Positions 7,014 to 17,051 of a stretch of DNA of 64,000 nt are shown piece by piece. Numbering within the stretch: the stretch's first letter is position 1; every line of letters begins with the position of its first letter. Below the pieces are notes generated by a model. That model ran no database searches, was not told the DNA's origin, and saw only the letters and a list, made by a program, of their open reading frames with translations. Origin of the DNA: UBA6168 sp041741095 (GTDB lineage: Bacteria > Bacteroidota > Bacteroidia > Chitinophagales > Saprospiraceae); contig JBGSKQ010000095.1 of the NCBI GenBank assembly GCA_041741095.1, positions 124,001 through 188,000 on the forward strand, read 5' to 3'. The translations under genes and the position numbers were made by a program.

Positions 7014-9575
7014 TTAGAATGGACAGTTTTTGCACTCGTCCACTTTTGCATTCGGGTTTTCCTTTGAAAGCAAAGTTTTGGATGGGTCAATGCAGTTGCG
7101 GCAGCCAATCACCTTGAATTCCGTGCGGCGGTTCATCTGGTGTTGTTTTTCGCTGCAAGGCACGTTGTTGATGCAATCGTTCACGTTCACCTTTTCGCCA
7201 TAGCCCCTTGCCACCAAGCGGGTGCGGTCAATGCCCTTGTCGCCCAACCACCTGACCACTGCCTCTGCACGGCGTTGCGACAAGCGCTGGTTGTAGTGGT
7301 AGGAACCACGTGCATCTGTGTGCGAACCGATTTCGATGATGTATTGATCGTTGTCCACCAAGAGTTGATACAGTTTTTCCAATTCTGGAATGGCATCTTC
7401 CCGGACGTACGATTGGTCGTAGTCGTAATAGATGTGGAGGAGGTAAGGGATGGCGGTAGATTCATTGGCCTTTTTGTTTTCCTTGCCATTTTTGGAAGTC
7501 AAACCGCCATTTTCATCATCAGGATCATTGGGTGGAATGTGGCTGATGGGGAAGCTTTCATCTTTGAGAATTCCTTTGTCGTATTCCTTGCCATCAGGGT
7601 ATTTGCCTTGGGCTGGAAGCCTTGTTTCTTTATCCATCCACAATTTGGTGGAAGGGTCCAGATAGGTGAATTCCGTTTCATCTTTTCCGTCCAAAGAAGA
7701 ACCTGGCGTTTTTTTACTGGTTAAATTTGGATCATAACCAGCGGTGCTTGTAGGCATCAGATACAGGTTTTCTTTCAACGTTTCAGTGGTAGTCAAGCCT
7801 TTTGTGCAAACGCTATCAGCCACACCAGCGAAATAACCATCCATTGTCGCTTTCAAACGGTAGCAGCACCCCTCGCTCAATTGGAAATAGTATTTGCCGG
7901 AAGGCGGCGTCATAAATGGGTCGGCCAGCGGCTCACCACAATCGTTTTCGATGGTCACTGTGGCACCTTCCAATGGAAGGCCGGTAAAACCGTCGAAAAC
8001 CACACCTTCCACCATAAATTCGGCAGATTTGGACAAGGGAATTTTAACTTCCAACTTGTCGGTCAGGGTCATGTTTTTGGTACAAGCTTCAGCACTGTTG
8101 GGTTCATATTCTTCCTTGCTGGCGCTGAGTTTGCAGCAGTCGTTCAATTTCATGTCAAAATGAATCTTGCCTTCTGCATCAGTGGTCAGCGTATCCTCCA
8201 GGCAAGCTACATACACGAGCGAGCCTGCGATGGGCGCTTCAGTTTTTTCATCAAAAACAAGCACTTCCACCGTGATGCCTGTCTTTTTGAAACTGTAAAT
8301 ATCATCGTGGCCAACGCCGCCTTCACGGTCGGAGGCAATGAATCCGCAGGTTCCTTCTTCGTTGAAAATGATGCTGAAATCGTCAGAAATCGTATTCATC
8401 GGGAAGCCCAGGTTCTCCGGTGTTGACCATACGCCCTGGTCTTTGGCCTCTGTATAAAAAATATCCAAGCCGCCCAGGCCAATGTGCCCGTCGGAAGAGA
8501 AGTACAATTTGCCGTCATGGGCAGAATAGGGAAAAATTTCGTGGCCTTCCGTATTTACATCTGGGCCAAGGTTCATCGGAGGGCCCCAGCGGCCGCTTTC
8601 TTTTTCAGACACATATAAGTCCATACCACCAAAACCGCCCGGCATATCGGAAGTGAAATACAGTTTCGTCCCGTCAGCCGAAAGGGTAGGGTGCGCCACA
8701 GAATATTCATTGCTATTGAAGGGCAGGCTTTGCAGTTCGCCCCATTTTCCTTCACCCTCGCCACGTGCGTAGAAGATTTTCAGGCGCATGATGCCTTCAT
8801 CGTCGTAGTCTTTTTTGCCGTCCATGTAGTTGTTCCTGGTGAAAAACACTTCTTCACCATTTTTGGAAAAAGACACGGATGCATCGTGGTATTTGGTGTT
8901 GATTTCGTTGGAAAATTTCTCCGGGCGGCCAAAGACGTAATTGCCGCAGCCCTCGTCTTTGCTGCCTGTTTCTTTCAAATCCAAAAAGTACAGATCGAGG
9001 AAAGGGTTGCCCGTCCAAGCATGGGTACGGCGTATCATCGGGTTGGTGTCCCTTTCGGAAGAAAACACCAAACCTGCCTTGTACAACTGAGGACTGAAAT
9101 CGTCGGAGGCGGAGTTGAAGTCGCAGTTTTTGACCTCGTACATGCCAGCGCTCCTGGACATGAGTTCGTCTTCATAATCGCAGGCACGTAACAGGAACTG
9201 GCCCCGCTGGTCGTCCGGCGAAAGGTCAACGTACTGCTGGAACCAGTCACGGGCGATGTCGCATTTGCCGTTGCGCTGCAACATCATGCCGTAGTACAAT
9301 TTATGGATGGGTTCGGCCTCCGGCAAACGCACGACTTGGCCGTACCAATATTCCGCATTGGGTGTATCGTTGATTTTACGGTAGGCTTCAGCCAGGTTGA
9401 TCTTGGCGACCGACACGTCGTTGTCCTCCAAAATCTGGTTGTACAGCTCGATGGCCCCCATATAGTCGAGGTTGTCCATGCGCTGCTGGGCTTGTTTCAA
9501 CTTGCTGTTTTGGGCGGATGCGCCGACAGCAAACAGGCATATTATGAAGAGGGAAGAAAAAATCCGCATAGCCAT
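7014..9575 (-). CDS. OmpA-family envelope protein with TPR, PD40 and carboxypeptidase-regulatory-like domains (PorE-like)
   Basis: 853 aa with a signal peptide (IFSSLFIICLFAVGASAQ); ATGs at 9575 and 9569 are both possible. Residues about 25-130 look like TPR helices. About 150-440 hold PD40/WD40-like repeats (LSADGTKLYFTSD, DGKLYFSSDGHIG, GFIASDREGG). Two Cys-rich carboxypeptidase-regulatory-like beta domains follow (about 440-610). The C-terminal OmpA domain carries the peptidoglycan-binding pattern GSHTDARGSYHYN...LSQRRAEAV and ARGYGE. This order matches PorE of type IX secretion/gliding machineries, which links the outer-membrane complex to peptidoglycan. It is last in an apparent operon after a PorP/SprF gene, as is common in Bacteroidota. 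A role in T9SS or adhesin anchoring is inferred. Confidence 0.87.
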   Translation of the reverse strand: MAMRIFSSLFIICLFAVGASAQNSKLKQAQQRMDNLDYMGAIELYNQILEDNDVSVAKINLAEAYRKINDTPNAEYWYGQVVRLPEAEPIHKLYYGMMLQRNGKCDIARDWFQQYVDLSPDDQRGQFLLRACDYEDELMSRSAGMYEVKNCDFNSASDDFSPQLYKAGLVFSSERDTNPMIRRTHAWTGNPFLDLYFLDLKETGSKDEGCGNYVFGRPEKFSNEINTKYHDASVSFSKNGEEVFFTRNNYMDGKKDYDDEGIMRLKIFYARGEGEGKWGELQSLPFNSNEYSVAHPTLSADGTKLYFTSDMPGGFGGMDLYVSEKESGRWGPPMNLGPDVNTEGHEIFPYSAHDGKLYFSSDGHIGLGGLDIFYTEAKDQGVWSTPENLGFPMNTISDDFSIIFNEEGTCGFIASDREGGVGHDDIYSFKKTGITVEVLVFDEKTEAPIAGSLVYVACLEDTLTTDAEGKIHFDMKLNDCCKLSASKEEYEPNSAEACTKNMTLTDKLEVKIPLSKSAEFMVEGVVFDGFTGLPLEGATVTIENDCGEPLADPFMTPPSGKYYFQLSEGCCYRLKATMDGYFAGVADSVCTKGLTTTETLKENLYLMPTSTAGYDPNLTSKKTPGSSLDGKDETEFTYLDPSTKLWMDKETRLPAQGKYPDGKEYDKGILKDESFPISHIPPNDPDDENGGLTSKNGKENKKANESTAIPYLLHIYYDYDQSYVREDAIPELEKLYQLLVDNDQYIIEIGSHTDARGSYHYNQRLSQRRAEAVVRWLGDKGIDRTRLVARGYGEKVNVNDCINNVPCSEKQHQMNRRTEFKVIGCRNCIDPSKTLLSKENPNAKVDECKNCPF

Positions 9576-9614
9576 AATTGGTTAAATTTTTTTTCTTGGT
9601 GAGTGAGGAGGCAA

Positions 9615-9698
9615 TGAGTGAATGATGGAATTATTGAATGAGAGAATTATCAGAGACTCGTTTAATTCTCTCATTCTTTCATTGACTCATTCTCTCAT
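9615..9698. repeat. Inverted pair of tandem octamer arrays between porP and OmpA genes
   Basis: From 9615 the units TGAGTGAA, TGATGGAA, TTATTGAA, TGAGAGAA run at period 8. From 9666 the complementary units TTCTCTCA, TTCTTTCA, TTGACTCA, TTCTCTCA run at the same period. The innermost 14 bp pair perfectly around a short loop. It fills most of the 122-bp gap in the operon and may act as an mRNA hairpin between the two cistrons. Confidence 0.8.
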
Positions 9699-10693
9699 TA
9701 AAAATAACGTGGAGTCACTATTTTCTTTTCATCGAAACTGAACTCGTAGCCGAGCATGATTTCAAATGAACCGCTGGTCACATTATTGATTTCCGTCAAT
9801 GGGTAATCATAGGCTGCGCCGAAACGGAGGCCGTTTTTCATCAGATAAGATACCCAAATATCGGCAGAGTCGTAAGAGCTGGTTCCGTCAATGAATTTTG
9901 CAAAAGAAGACCTGAACGCAGCACCCACCCACAGGGTTTCCTGAAAAAGCAACGAAAGATCCAAGTCAAATTCGTTTGGGGCGCCGATGTCACGGAAAGC
10001 GTCCAGCTTGGAGGCACGTTTGTCCAGGCCAACGTTTTTCATCAAAAAGGATGGCTTGAAAATCAGAGCATCGCCATTGAGCGGGAAGGCAGCGCCGGTC
10101 ATGAAATAATAGTGGCGCACCTGGCGGGCGTAAATTTCAATGGTCTGTTCGTCCCTGAGGTCATACTCCACCAAATGTGGCACAGAACCGCCGATATAAA
10201 AACGCCTGGTAGAAAAATAAATGCCAGCGCCGAAATTGGGCATGAATTTATTGACCGGCATCAAAAAAGCAGGGTCAACAGCTTCGTCAATATTCAGGTC
10301 TGACCAATCAGCCCTGTAGTTTTCAATGCCGCCTTGCAGGCCGATGGAAAGTTTTCCCTTGCCGATAGGAATGCGATAGGCATAGATGATGTTTGCCCCA
10401 AAAGTATTGGATGGGCCGATTTTGTCATTGACTAGGCTGAGGCCAACGCCGACACGATCGTTGCGCAGCGGAGAGTGAGCTGTAAAAGTCTGGGTAGTAG
10501 GTGCACCATCAATTTCCACCCATTGGCTCCTGTGCAGCAGGCCCAGCGACATGTGTTCAGCAGAACCTGCATAACCGGGATTAAAAATCAAGCTGTTGAA
10601 CATGTATTTGGTAAACATCGGCTCCTGTTGCGCAAAGGCAAGCTGGCCAACGAAAACCAGAAGGGATAGAATGGTCAAAGTTCTTTTCATCAT
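9698..10693 (-). CDS. PorP/SprF-family type IX secretion outer-membrane protein
   Basis: 331 aa from the ATG pair at 10693/10690 (signal peptide MMKRTLTILSLLVFVGQLAFAQ); the frame extends upstream to 10762 without a signal. The mature N-terminus QEPMFTKYMFNSLIFNPGYAG is the family hallmark (QDPxFSQYMFNxLxxNPAYAG). The rest has the alternating pattern of an outer-membrane beta-barrel and ends in an aromatic residue. SprF/PorP proteins bind and export large type-B-sorted proteins such as SprB. The immediately upstream gene is such a protein, which supports a dedicated secretion pair. Confidence 0.92.
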   Translation of the reverse strand: MMKRTLTILSLLVFVGQLAFAQQEPMFTKYMFNSLIFNPGYAGSAEHMSLGLLHRSQWVEIDGAPTTQTFTAHSPLRNDRVGVGLSLVNDKIGPSNTFGANIIYAYRIPIGKGKLSIGLQGGIENYRADWSDLNIDEAVDPAFLMPVNKFMPNFGAGIYFSTRRFYIGGSVPHLVEYDLRDEQTIEIYARQVRHYYFMTGAAFPLNGDALIFKPSFLMKNVGLDKRASKLDAFRDIGAPNEFDLDLSLLFQETLWVGAAFRSSFAKFIDGTSSYDSADIWVSYLMKNGLRFGAAYDYPLTEINNVTSGSFEIMLGYEFSFDEKKIVTPRYF

Positions 10694-10794
10694 GAAGGAA
10701 TTTTGAAAATAAAGTTTGGATTTGAATGGATTTGTCAAAAATGGCCTTTGATGTAGCTTCACCTACCCCTGAGCCAATATATTGAAAATGGTAT

Positions 10795-12828
10795 TTATCT
10801 GTTTATTTGTAAAAATCCTGAGTACGTTTTGCGGCCAGTTCCATCCAGATCTATCAGGTAATAATAGGTTCCGTCCGGCAAACTGGTGCCTTTGTAGTAG
10901 CCCCACCAGGTGTTTTTATAGCCTTGCGTTTCATAAACGAGCAGGCCCCACCTGTTATAGACTTTTACCGAGTTCTTTGGGAACTTTTCAATGTTTTCAA
11001 TTTTGAAATACTCGTTGATGTCGTCATCGTTCGGTGAAAAACCATTGTAAATGATAATCGAATCCGTCGTTGCGCATTCAATATTGACGACAACCGTAGC
11101 CGTATCACACCCAACCGGGCTGCACAAAACGTATTGAAAAGTGTCCACGCCACAGGAATCTGTTGCTGGCACATAGTCAATCGTTTGGTCAGGGTTCAGC
11201 ACTGTCAACCCCTTGTGCGGGCCAATGCCGCCCGTGCTTTCATTCAGCACGGTGAGGGAAACGGGAAGACAGTCGCCAAGTGTGTCGTTGGCTAAGATTT
11301 CAATATTAACGGGGGTGTTCAAAAGTGTGGATGCTGTGTCGTCAACAGCAACGGGGGGTAGGGCACCATCACATGGATTGGAAACATCCGGGACGACGGT
11401 GATATAAACGTAGGTCGTATCGCAAATTCCGTAATCGTCGCAAATTAAAATGCAAGCACTATCTGTTCCGACTACGATTCCCTGTGCTTCGACGCATAAA
11501 GTTACAACGTCTATTGTAAACTCTACTTGATCGCCCGACAACTCAGGGCAAAAATTTTCAATACTTATCACATTGCCTGCCAATTCGGTAGTGTCAATGC
11601 AGTAGGTCTCATTTTGACCCAGCAGGATGGTGTCAATAATTATACCAGTCTCAGGAAGCCTGACGTAAACACAAACGAAGACGGTATCGGTGTTTCCGAA
11701 CTGATCGGTCAAAAGATAACAAGCTTGATCCAGGCCTTCGGCAAAGCCGGTGTAGGTCACACAATGCGTGTTTTCATCATATTCAAAATCCACGCTTTCG
11801 CCCGACTCGCCAGGACAAAGGTTTTCTACCGATACAACATCTCCTTGCAGGGTAGAGGTGTCAATGCAGTAAACATTGCTGAAGTTGATGAAAATGGTGT
11901 CCACTACTTTTCGGGAAGCGGCCATGCAAAGGGAATTGTCCACTGTTATGACAAAATTGGTGGTGTCGCACATGCCCAGGTCGTCGCACACCACGATGCA
12001 GGCCGTCTCGGTTCCGTTACAGGCCAGGCCTTCATATTTTAAGCATAAATTGACGGGATCCAAATAAAAACTGACATATTCGCCCGACTGATCCGGGCAG
12101 GCATTGAAAGCGGAAGCCACATTGCCAAACAACTGGGTTGTATCCAAACAAACAATGTATGGCAGGCTGTCAGCGGGAATGGTATCGTAAAAAGTAAAGG
12201 AGGCTGGCAATTGCAAACATTCAACCATGACCATCAAGGTATCTTTTGCCCCGCTCTGCAAATCCCAGGCAATGATGGAATGCATGCCCAAACTGAATTG
12301 CAGCTCCGTGCCCTGTGGCACCAGCCCATAACTCAAGCCGATGGTCGCTTGGGTTTGGTTTTGCATCACCGTTACTTCCATGCTGGAATAATCCATGCCC
12401 GACATGCCTCCCGAAATGGTCAGCGTGGCAGGTTCGTGAACCCATGTGCCTTGTGGATCCCATTGATTGAGCATGTTGACCAGGTCGGTAATATTTTGGA
12501 AGGTGCCTTCGTAGGTGACTCCGTTTACCGACCAGGTATCCAAGTGGTAAGGGCCCATGTTGCCCAAGCCCGGCAGGGCGTTGTAGGAGTATTTAAAGGT
12601 AGTGTCAAAATTGCATCCAGCCACATTGGCCGCATAAGGGTTACCATCCATAAAAATGATGTAATCCGAAAAATCGGAGGAAGGGATAGGCAAACAGACC
12701 ATTTCGCTTCCATTGCAGTCAACCGTGTAGGTGTGGATGGAATCAACAGGAAAAATGCTTTGGGCCTTCACAGACAATGATGCCAGGCCAAACAGGAAAA
12801 AGATGTAATTCAATTTTACTTTATTCAT
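10795..12828 (-). CDS. T9SS type-B-sorted surface protein with three Cys-rich repeats
   Basis: 677 aa with a signal peptide (VKLNYIFFLFGLASLSVKAQ). Three tandem modules of about 80 aa (about residues 225-480) share the pattern YCIDTTxLxGNVxSxENxCPxxSG ... CDDxGxCDTT. A bacterial Ig/cadherin-like module follows (PPVAVDDTASTLLNTPVNI). The end has the gliding-motility-type C-terminal domain (NGFSPNDDDINEYFKIENI, VKVYNRWGLLVYE, DGTYYYLIDL), a type B T9SS sorting signal. It is first in the operon with PorP/SprF and the OmpA-family protein. It is probably a surface adhesin or structural protein. Ligand unknown. Confidence 0.87.
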   Translation of the reverse strand: MNKVKLNYIFFLFGLASLSVKAQSIFPVDSIHTYTVDCNGSEMVCLPIPSSDFSDYIIFMDGNPYAANVAGCNFDTTFKYSYNALPGLGNMGPYHLDTWSVNGVTYEGTFQNITDLVNMLNQWDPQGTWVHEPATLTISGGMSGMDYSSMEVTVMQNQTQATIGLSYGLVPQGTELQFSLGMHSIIAWDLQSGAKDTLMVMVECLQLPASFTFYDTIPADSLPYIVCLDTTQLFGNVASAFNACPDQSGEYVSFYLDPVNLCLKYEGLACNGTETACIVVCDDLGMCDTTNFVITVDNSLCMAASRKVVDTIFINFSNVYCIDTSTLQGDVVSVENLCPGESGESVDFEYDENTHCVTYTGFAEGLDQACYLLTDQFGNTDTVFVCVYVRLPETGIIIDTILLGQNETYCIDTTELAGNVISIENFCPELSGDQVEFTIDVVTLCVEAQGIVVGTDSACILICDDYGICDTTYVYITVVPDVSNPCDGALPPVAVDDTASTLLNTPVNIEILANDTLGDCLPVSLTVLNESTGGIGPHKGLTVLNPDQTIDYVPATDSCGVDTFQYVLCSPVGCDTATVVVNIECATTDSIIIYNGFSPNDDDINEYFKIENIEKFPKNSVKVYNRWGLLVYETQGYKNTWWGYYKGTSLPDGTYYYLIDLDGTGRKTYSGFLQINR

Positions 12829-13115
12829 GGGATGTTGTGTTTTGGATTCCCAAAAAATGTTTAGATGTCCTCAATTCAGGCAATAGGTTACCGTTTGCCA
12901 AATGGCAGTGCCAAGTGCAGCCAATCAATGCAAGCGGGTTTATTTGCCGGAAATTATTTTTGTGTTTGCTGGAAGGTGTCTGTCGTAAGGTAAGGATTCA
13001 ATTTGATGGATTAGCAGCGGAAAGGCTTGCCATTGTTGTCAAATTAAACTTTACAAGCATGTACCGAAAACTGTGCCAGATTGATGAAAAAATTTAATAT
13101 GTGTTGGTGGGAATT

Positions 13116-14300
13116 TTAGTAAACGAATTGGCCATGCGGGCTTGCCACTACAACCGCTTCCCCTTCATGTTCTTCCACATGGCCGACTATCCTTGATTCG
13201 ATATTAAAATTAGCGGCAATGTCAAGGATGCTTTGGGCGTCTTTTTCGCCCACATAAAACTCAAGACGGTGGCCCATATTGAAAACTTGGTACATTTCCC
13301 GCCATCCCGTATTTGATTCCTTTTGGATCAGTTCAAACAGTGGCGGCAAAGGAAATAAGTTGTTTTTGACCACTTTTTTGTTCAGGATAAATTTCTGTAC
13401 TTTGGTTTGGCCGCCGCCGGTGCAGTGTATCAGGCCGTGGATGGCTTTTCTTTTGTCGCCCTTGAATTCGTCGAGCACTTTTTTTAAAACAGGCAAATAT
13501 GTGCGGGTAGGGGAGAGGATGAGTTTTCCGATGTCCAGTTTTTTCCCTTCAATGGAAATTTCCTCGGTCAGTTTTTTTGAGCCAGTGTAAATGACTTCCT
13601 GCGGTGTGTTGGGGTCAAAACTATCAGGATATCTGGCAGCGTACATTTTATCCAGCACATCATGTCTTGCGCCAGTTAGGCCGTTGCTGCCCATGCCGCC
13701 GTTGTATCCCATTTCATAAGTTGCCTGTCCGAAAGAAGCCAAACCCACAATCACGTCTCCCGCTTTAATATCATTGACGATGACCTCACTGCGTTTCATC
13801 CGCCCAAAAGTGGTGTAACCCACGTCAATCGTCCTGACGATGTCGCCCACATCCGCCGTTTCGCCGCCTGCCAGGTGCAGGTGGATTCCATGATCTGCCA
13901 GCATCTCCACAAATTCAGTGGCAGCCTTGATCAAAGTACTGATTACTTCGCCGGGAATCAAATTTTTGTTCCTGCCAATGGTGGAAGAAACAATGATGTT
14001 TTCGAGACATCCCACGCAAGCCATGTCGTCCAGGTTCATAACAAGTGCATCTTGGGCAATGCCTTTCCAAACCGACAAATCACCCGTTTCTTTCCAGTAC
14101 AAATAAGCCAGGCTGGTTTTGGTGCCTGCTGTGTCGGCGTGCATGATATTGCAATGGTCGTCGCTCCCGGCCACCACGTCAGGCAGGATTTTGCAAAAAG
14201 CCATTGGGTAAAGGCCCTTGTCCAGTCCCTTGATGGCGGCATGGACTTCTTCTTTTCCGGCGGAGACGCCCCGAAGGTCGTATTTGTATGTGTTGGACAT
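13116..14300 (-). CDS. purM: Phosphoribosylformylglycinamidine cyclo-ligase (AIR synthetase)
   Basis: 394 aa, cytoplasmic, catalysing the ATP-dependent ring closure of FGAM to AIR in purine synthesis. Family features visible are the metal/ATP site segment ADTAGTKTSLAYLY, QDALVMNLDDMACVG, HLAGGETADVGDIVRTID and GMGSNGLTGARHDV. It is longer than the roughly 345-aa enterobacterial PurM, as in the Bacteroidota variant (inserts after about residue 220). It starts 6 nt after the stop of the methyltransferase gene, so the two are almost certainly cotranscribed. Confidence 0.9.
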   Translation of the reverse strand: MSNTYKYDLRGVSAGKEEVHAAIKGLDKGLYPMAFCKILPDVVAGSDDHCNIMHADTAGTKTSLAYLYWKETGDLSVWKGIAQDALVMNLDDMACVGCLENIIVSSTIGRNKNLIPGEVISTLIKAATEFVEMLADHGIHLHLAGGETADVGDIVRTIDVGYTTFGRMKRSEVIVNDIKAGDVIVGLASFGQATYEMGYNGGMGSNGLTGARHDVLDKMYAARYPDSFDPNTPQEVIYTGSKKLTEEISIEGKKLDIGKLILSPTRTYLPVLKKVLDEFKGDKRKAIHGLIHCTGGGQTKVQKFILNKKVVKNNLFPLPPLFELIQKESNTGWREMYQVFNMGHRLEFYVGEKDAQSILDIAANFNIESRIVGHVEEHEGEAVVVASPHGQFVY

Positions 14301-14306
14301 AAAATT

Positions 14307-14990
14307 TCAAATTTGGAAGGCAAAGATAGAAAGGTCTTTAACCTCCCACAGCCCCATAGATTTATCCCCAAACATCCCATCCATCTCCGTGCATTTTTCG
14401 TTCAGCAAAAAAAGCGGCCCGGGGAAATGGAAAGGGGCGGCCTGGAAATTCAAGGGCCGCCAGCCGCCTGTGGGCACATCCTGGTTGTTTTTTTCTTCGG
14501 GGAAAGTGGTCGCCATCAGGTATCGGACGTTGCTGCCTTTTAGGTTGGTAAGCACTTTGAAGACATCTTCAAATGACAAATGGACCAGGCAATCACGACA
14601 AAAAAGTAGATCATAGCCGTCGAGCTTGTCGTTCAACAAATCCAGTTTGTAAAACCTTCTTGTATCGCTTTGATAGGTCGAATTGTTTTTGTCAACAATG
14701 GCCCGCACGATGTCGCCTCCAGTGTAGTCAATGCCTTTCAAATCAACGGTTTTCATCCAATTGAAATCGCCGCAAGGCACATCCAGCAGTTTTTTGACAT
14801 TGAATTGTTGAAAAATGCCTGGAAGTTGGGCCACCAGTTCCGCTGTTTGTTTCAAAGAGGAGCCAAAGCCGGATACCGATTCGCTTTCCATCCAAAGGTT
14901 TTGCTCGGCTATTTCAGTAAAAACCATCTCTGGGCTTTTGCCCATAAACCGCTGACCATCAGCGTATAAGTAGGATTGTGAACGCTCCAT
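14307..14990 (-). CDS. Class I SAM-dependent methyltransferase
   Basis: 227 aa, no signal. The SAM-binding motif I reads LLDVPCGDFNWMK near residue 88, followed by YTGGDIV (motif II acidic residue) and DLLFCRDCLVHL (motif IV region). The DVPCGDFNWM signature belongs to an uncharacterised methyltransferase family, often annotated only as class I SAM methyltransferase. It sits 13 nt downstream of an exported-protein gene and 6 nt upstream of purM, apparently in one operon. The substrate is unknown, and its position beside purM does not by itself imply purine chemistry. Confidence 0.8.
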   Translation of the reverse strand: MERSQSYLYADGQRFMGKSPEMVFTEIAEQNLWMESESVSGFGSSLKQTAELVAQLPGIFQQFNVKKLLDVPCGDFNWMKTVDLKGIDYTGGDIVRAIVDKNNSTYQSDTRRFYKLDLLNDKLDGYDLLFCRDCLVHLSFEDVFKVLTNLKGSNVRYLMATTFPEEKNNQDVPTGGWRPLNFQAAPFHFPGPLFLLNEKCTEMDGMFGDKSMGLWEVKDLSIFAFQI

Positions 14991-15003
14991 TTCCCTTGTG
15001 GTC

Positions 15004-16104
15004 TTATTCGTTTGGCAAGTAGGACAAATTCAGGACGTCCCCAAAGGCATGTACTACATTGGCAATGTCCCAGCGGTCGCCATCTTCCATTACTACGCCC
15101 CTTATCAAATCTACATATAATAATGGTATGCCGTTGCTGACCAAGTCTGTCAGTTCCATTTCCACAAAATCGCCGGTTGCGAGATTTTTACAGGAGATTT
15201 TTTCCAAATTCAACTCCCCTTCGCCAGTGCCTCGCCGGATGAACGAATAGCACAAAGAGAACAAGTACTCCTTTTTGGGCTTCAAAAACAGGTACTTTAT
15301 CTGGCTGTCAGCCTTTATTTTGAATGAAAGGCAACCCTTAATACCTAACTCGTTGGCTGGGTCGGGCTGCGCTGTGTGTACAGTTAGGCCATAGCTCGAA
15401 AGGGTATCGCTGATAAATTGGGCCTTGTTTTCAAAAAGGTATAAACGGGAATAGGCGTTGACGGAAAGTTGGCGCAGGCGGTTCCGCATGTTTTGGTCCA
15501 GCCAGAATAAATCATCAGCCGTATCAAACTGTGAATCTTTCCCAAGGATGACGTTCAGTGAGTCGCTGTGGAACCACGATTTCACATGCACCCTCGTCAT
15601 GGTTTTGGCATGGAGCATCATAAAAAACTCATTCATTTGGCCAATGGCCGTTTCAAGCCCTGTTTTGGAGGTAAGGGGGCCGACAAGGTACATGCGGTAA
15701 CCTTCGGGATCCATCACCAAGTTGCCCGATGCCCTCAGCGAATCGTTGGTCATTTTTTCATGGCGCAACATGCTGACCGAGCAACTGGATCTTGAATACA
15801 GCAATTCCAAATAATTGGTGGCCTGGCTGTCCGGCACGATGAAGGTCACTTTCAGGCTTTCGCCGGCATGGTCGTACCAAATGACGGGCTCGCCGTGGCC
15901 CATCAGCACGATCTCGTCTTCCGTTTTGGTCGTATCAAGAAAAAGCAGGGAAATGCCGGACAACTCGCCCAATTTCACTTGCTGTTTATTCTTTGTGCCA
16001 AAATTGAGCTGAACAGGGACGGTGAGTTGGGCAATAAAAGGTGCCTGTGCGTACGATAGTGTCAATGAAAAAGCTACAAATAGCAGCAGTAAATTTGTTT
16101 TCAT
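15004..16104 (-). CDS. Exported protein of unknown function
   Basis: 366 aa from the ATG at 16104 (MKTNLLLLFVAFSLTLSYAQ, a signal peptide); an ATG nine bases earlier (16113) is also possible. I recognise no domain. The N-terminal 110 residues look beta-rich, and the middle mixes helices and strands. Two Cys (RSSCSVSM and GIKGCLSF) could form a disulfide. It is the first gene of an operon with the methyltransferase (13-nt gap) and purM, which gives no obvious functional link for an exported protein. Confidence 0.75.
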   Translation of the reverse strand: MKTNLLLLFVAFSLTLSYAQAPFIAQLTVPVQLNFGTKNKQQVKLGELSGISLLFLDTTKTEDEIVLMGHGEPVIWYDHAGESLKVTFIVPDSQATNYLELLYSRSSCSVSMLRHEKMTNDSLRASGNLVMDPEGYRMYLVGPLTSKTGLETAIGQMNEFFMMLHAKTMTRVHVKSWFHSDSLNVILGKDSQFDTADDLFWLDQNMRNRLRQLSVNAYSRLYLFENKAQFISDTLSSYGLTVHTAQPDPANELGIKGCLSFKIKADSQIKYLFLKPKKEYLFSLCYSFIRRGTGEGELNLEKISCKNLATGDFVEMELTDLVSNGIPLLYVDLIRGVVMEDGDRWDIANVVHAFGDVLNLSYLPNE

Positions 16105-16113
16105 GGCAGACAA

Positions 16114-16401
16114 GTGAATTAGTTTAAAATGATTTTACGGCCCGAATTGGGTTTCTTTACCTTTGCACCGCTTATATGATAAAAATTGGTATTGTTTTTT
16201 ATCGAAATAGCAAATCCAAAAGAGGTACGTTTATGCCGTGGAGATTATAAATTAAGAATCAGTACTGCAATGCAGGGGGCAGTTGATACGCCAATGATTG
16301 ATGTAAAATGTTGGAATTGAGTGCCTCTGCTATCGATCCCTGCGACTGTTCTTGGTGTGCTTTCGGCAAAAATGGCCTTTTCATCCGAAAATCAGTGTCT
16401 C
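16114..16401. promoter_or_regulatory. Divergent intergenic region with a TAnnTTTG box at 16158-16165
   Basis: The 288-bp gap separates divergent genes. TACCTTTG at 16158-16165 (+) matches the Bacteroidota -7 consensus TAnnTTTG, but no good -33 TTTG is visible and the box is about 240 bp from the next ATG. The rest is AT-rich without repeats. Confidence 0.3.
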
Positions 16402-16980
16402 ATGTTCAAAAAATTCATTTTTTCTTTACTTGTTTGTTCATTTTTGGCTGCTTGTGGCAGCGATTCTACCGATTTGGCCAGCCTGGAGCCAGTTGGCACC
16501 CGTCCAAAAATGCAGGAGGGAGGCAAGCCGACCGATGCCCTTTCTTCCGTGGCGGTTCATGATACAGATTTGCACGGCAAAGTGAAATGGTGCCTCCAAG
16601 CCCTGCAGGAAGAATACGACAAGGCCAATGGCAAAGTGCCTGGCATTGGCAAAGTAACCGTGCTGCTCGATCAGAATTTGATGGTGGTCATCCGCAACGA
16701 AGCGGACGGCGGCGTCATTGAAAAAAAGGTCAACATGAAAGACCTGCAAGCAGATCCAAAAACCTACGAGTTTATCGTGGACGGCGTTTCCGGCGATTTT
16801 CCTGGTGTGAAAATCCCTGTGATGGAGGGTAAGCCAAAAGTGGAAATCACTAAAAACGGCGGCTCTTCCGAAAAAGCGGATAAACTGGAAATCATCCTGG
16901 CCGATCGTGATAGCGTCGAACGTTTCCTGACCTCATTTTTGCAGGCCGTACAGATTTTGCAGGGTAAGATTGCAGGCTGA
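16402..16980 (+). CDS. Small lipoprotein of unknown function
   Basis: 192 aa from the ATG at 16402. Only this start gives a lipoprotein signal (MFKKFIFSLLVCSFLAACGS) with lipobox LAAC; the frame is open 81 nt further upstream. After the Cys comes a flexible stretch and a small mixed domain (residues about 55-190) with a basic region and KVTVLLDQNLMVVI. No known domain is recognised. It converges on ppdK and shares a terminator with it. It is probably attached to a membrane by its N-terminal lipid. Confidence 0.75.
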   Translation: MFKKFIFSLLVCSFLAACGSDSTDLASLEPVGTRPKMQEGGKPTDALSSVAVHDTDLHGKVKWCLQALQEEYDKANGKVPGIGKVTVLLDQNLMVVIRNEADGGVIEKKVNMKDLQADPKTYEFIVDGVSGDFPGVKIPVMEGKPKVEITKNGGSSEKADKLEIILADRDSVERFLTSFLQAVQILQGKIAG

Positions 16981-17051
16981 CGGGATACTATTGCTTTTTT
17001 GGTTTTTTGCTCAGCGTTTTAACCAAAATCCAATAATAAATTTCAAAAGCA

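Noticed and set aside
11527..12042. 171-codon plus-strand frame opposite the type-B-sorted protein
   Set aside because: Antisense shadow of a gene with clear domains and signal peptide.
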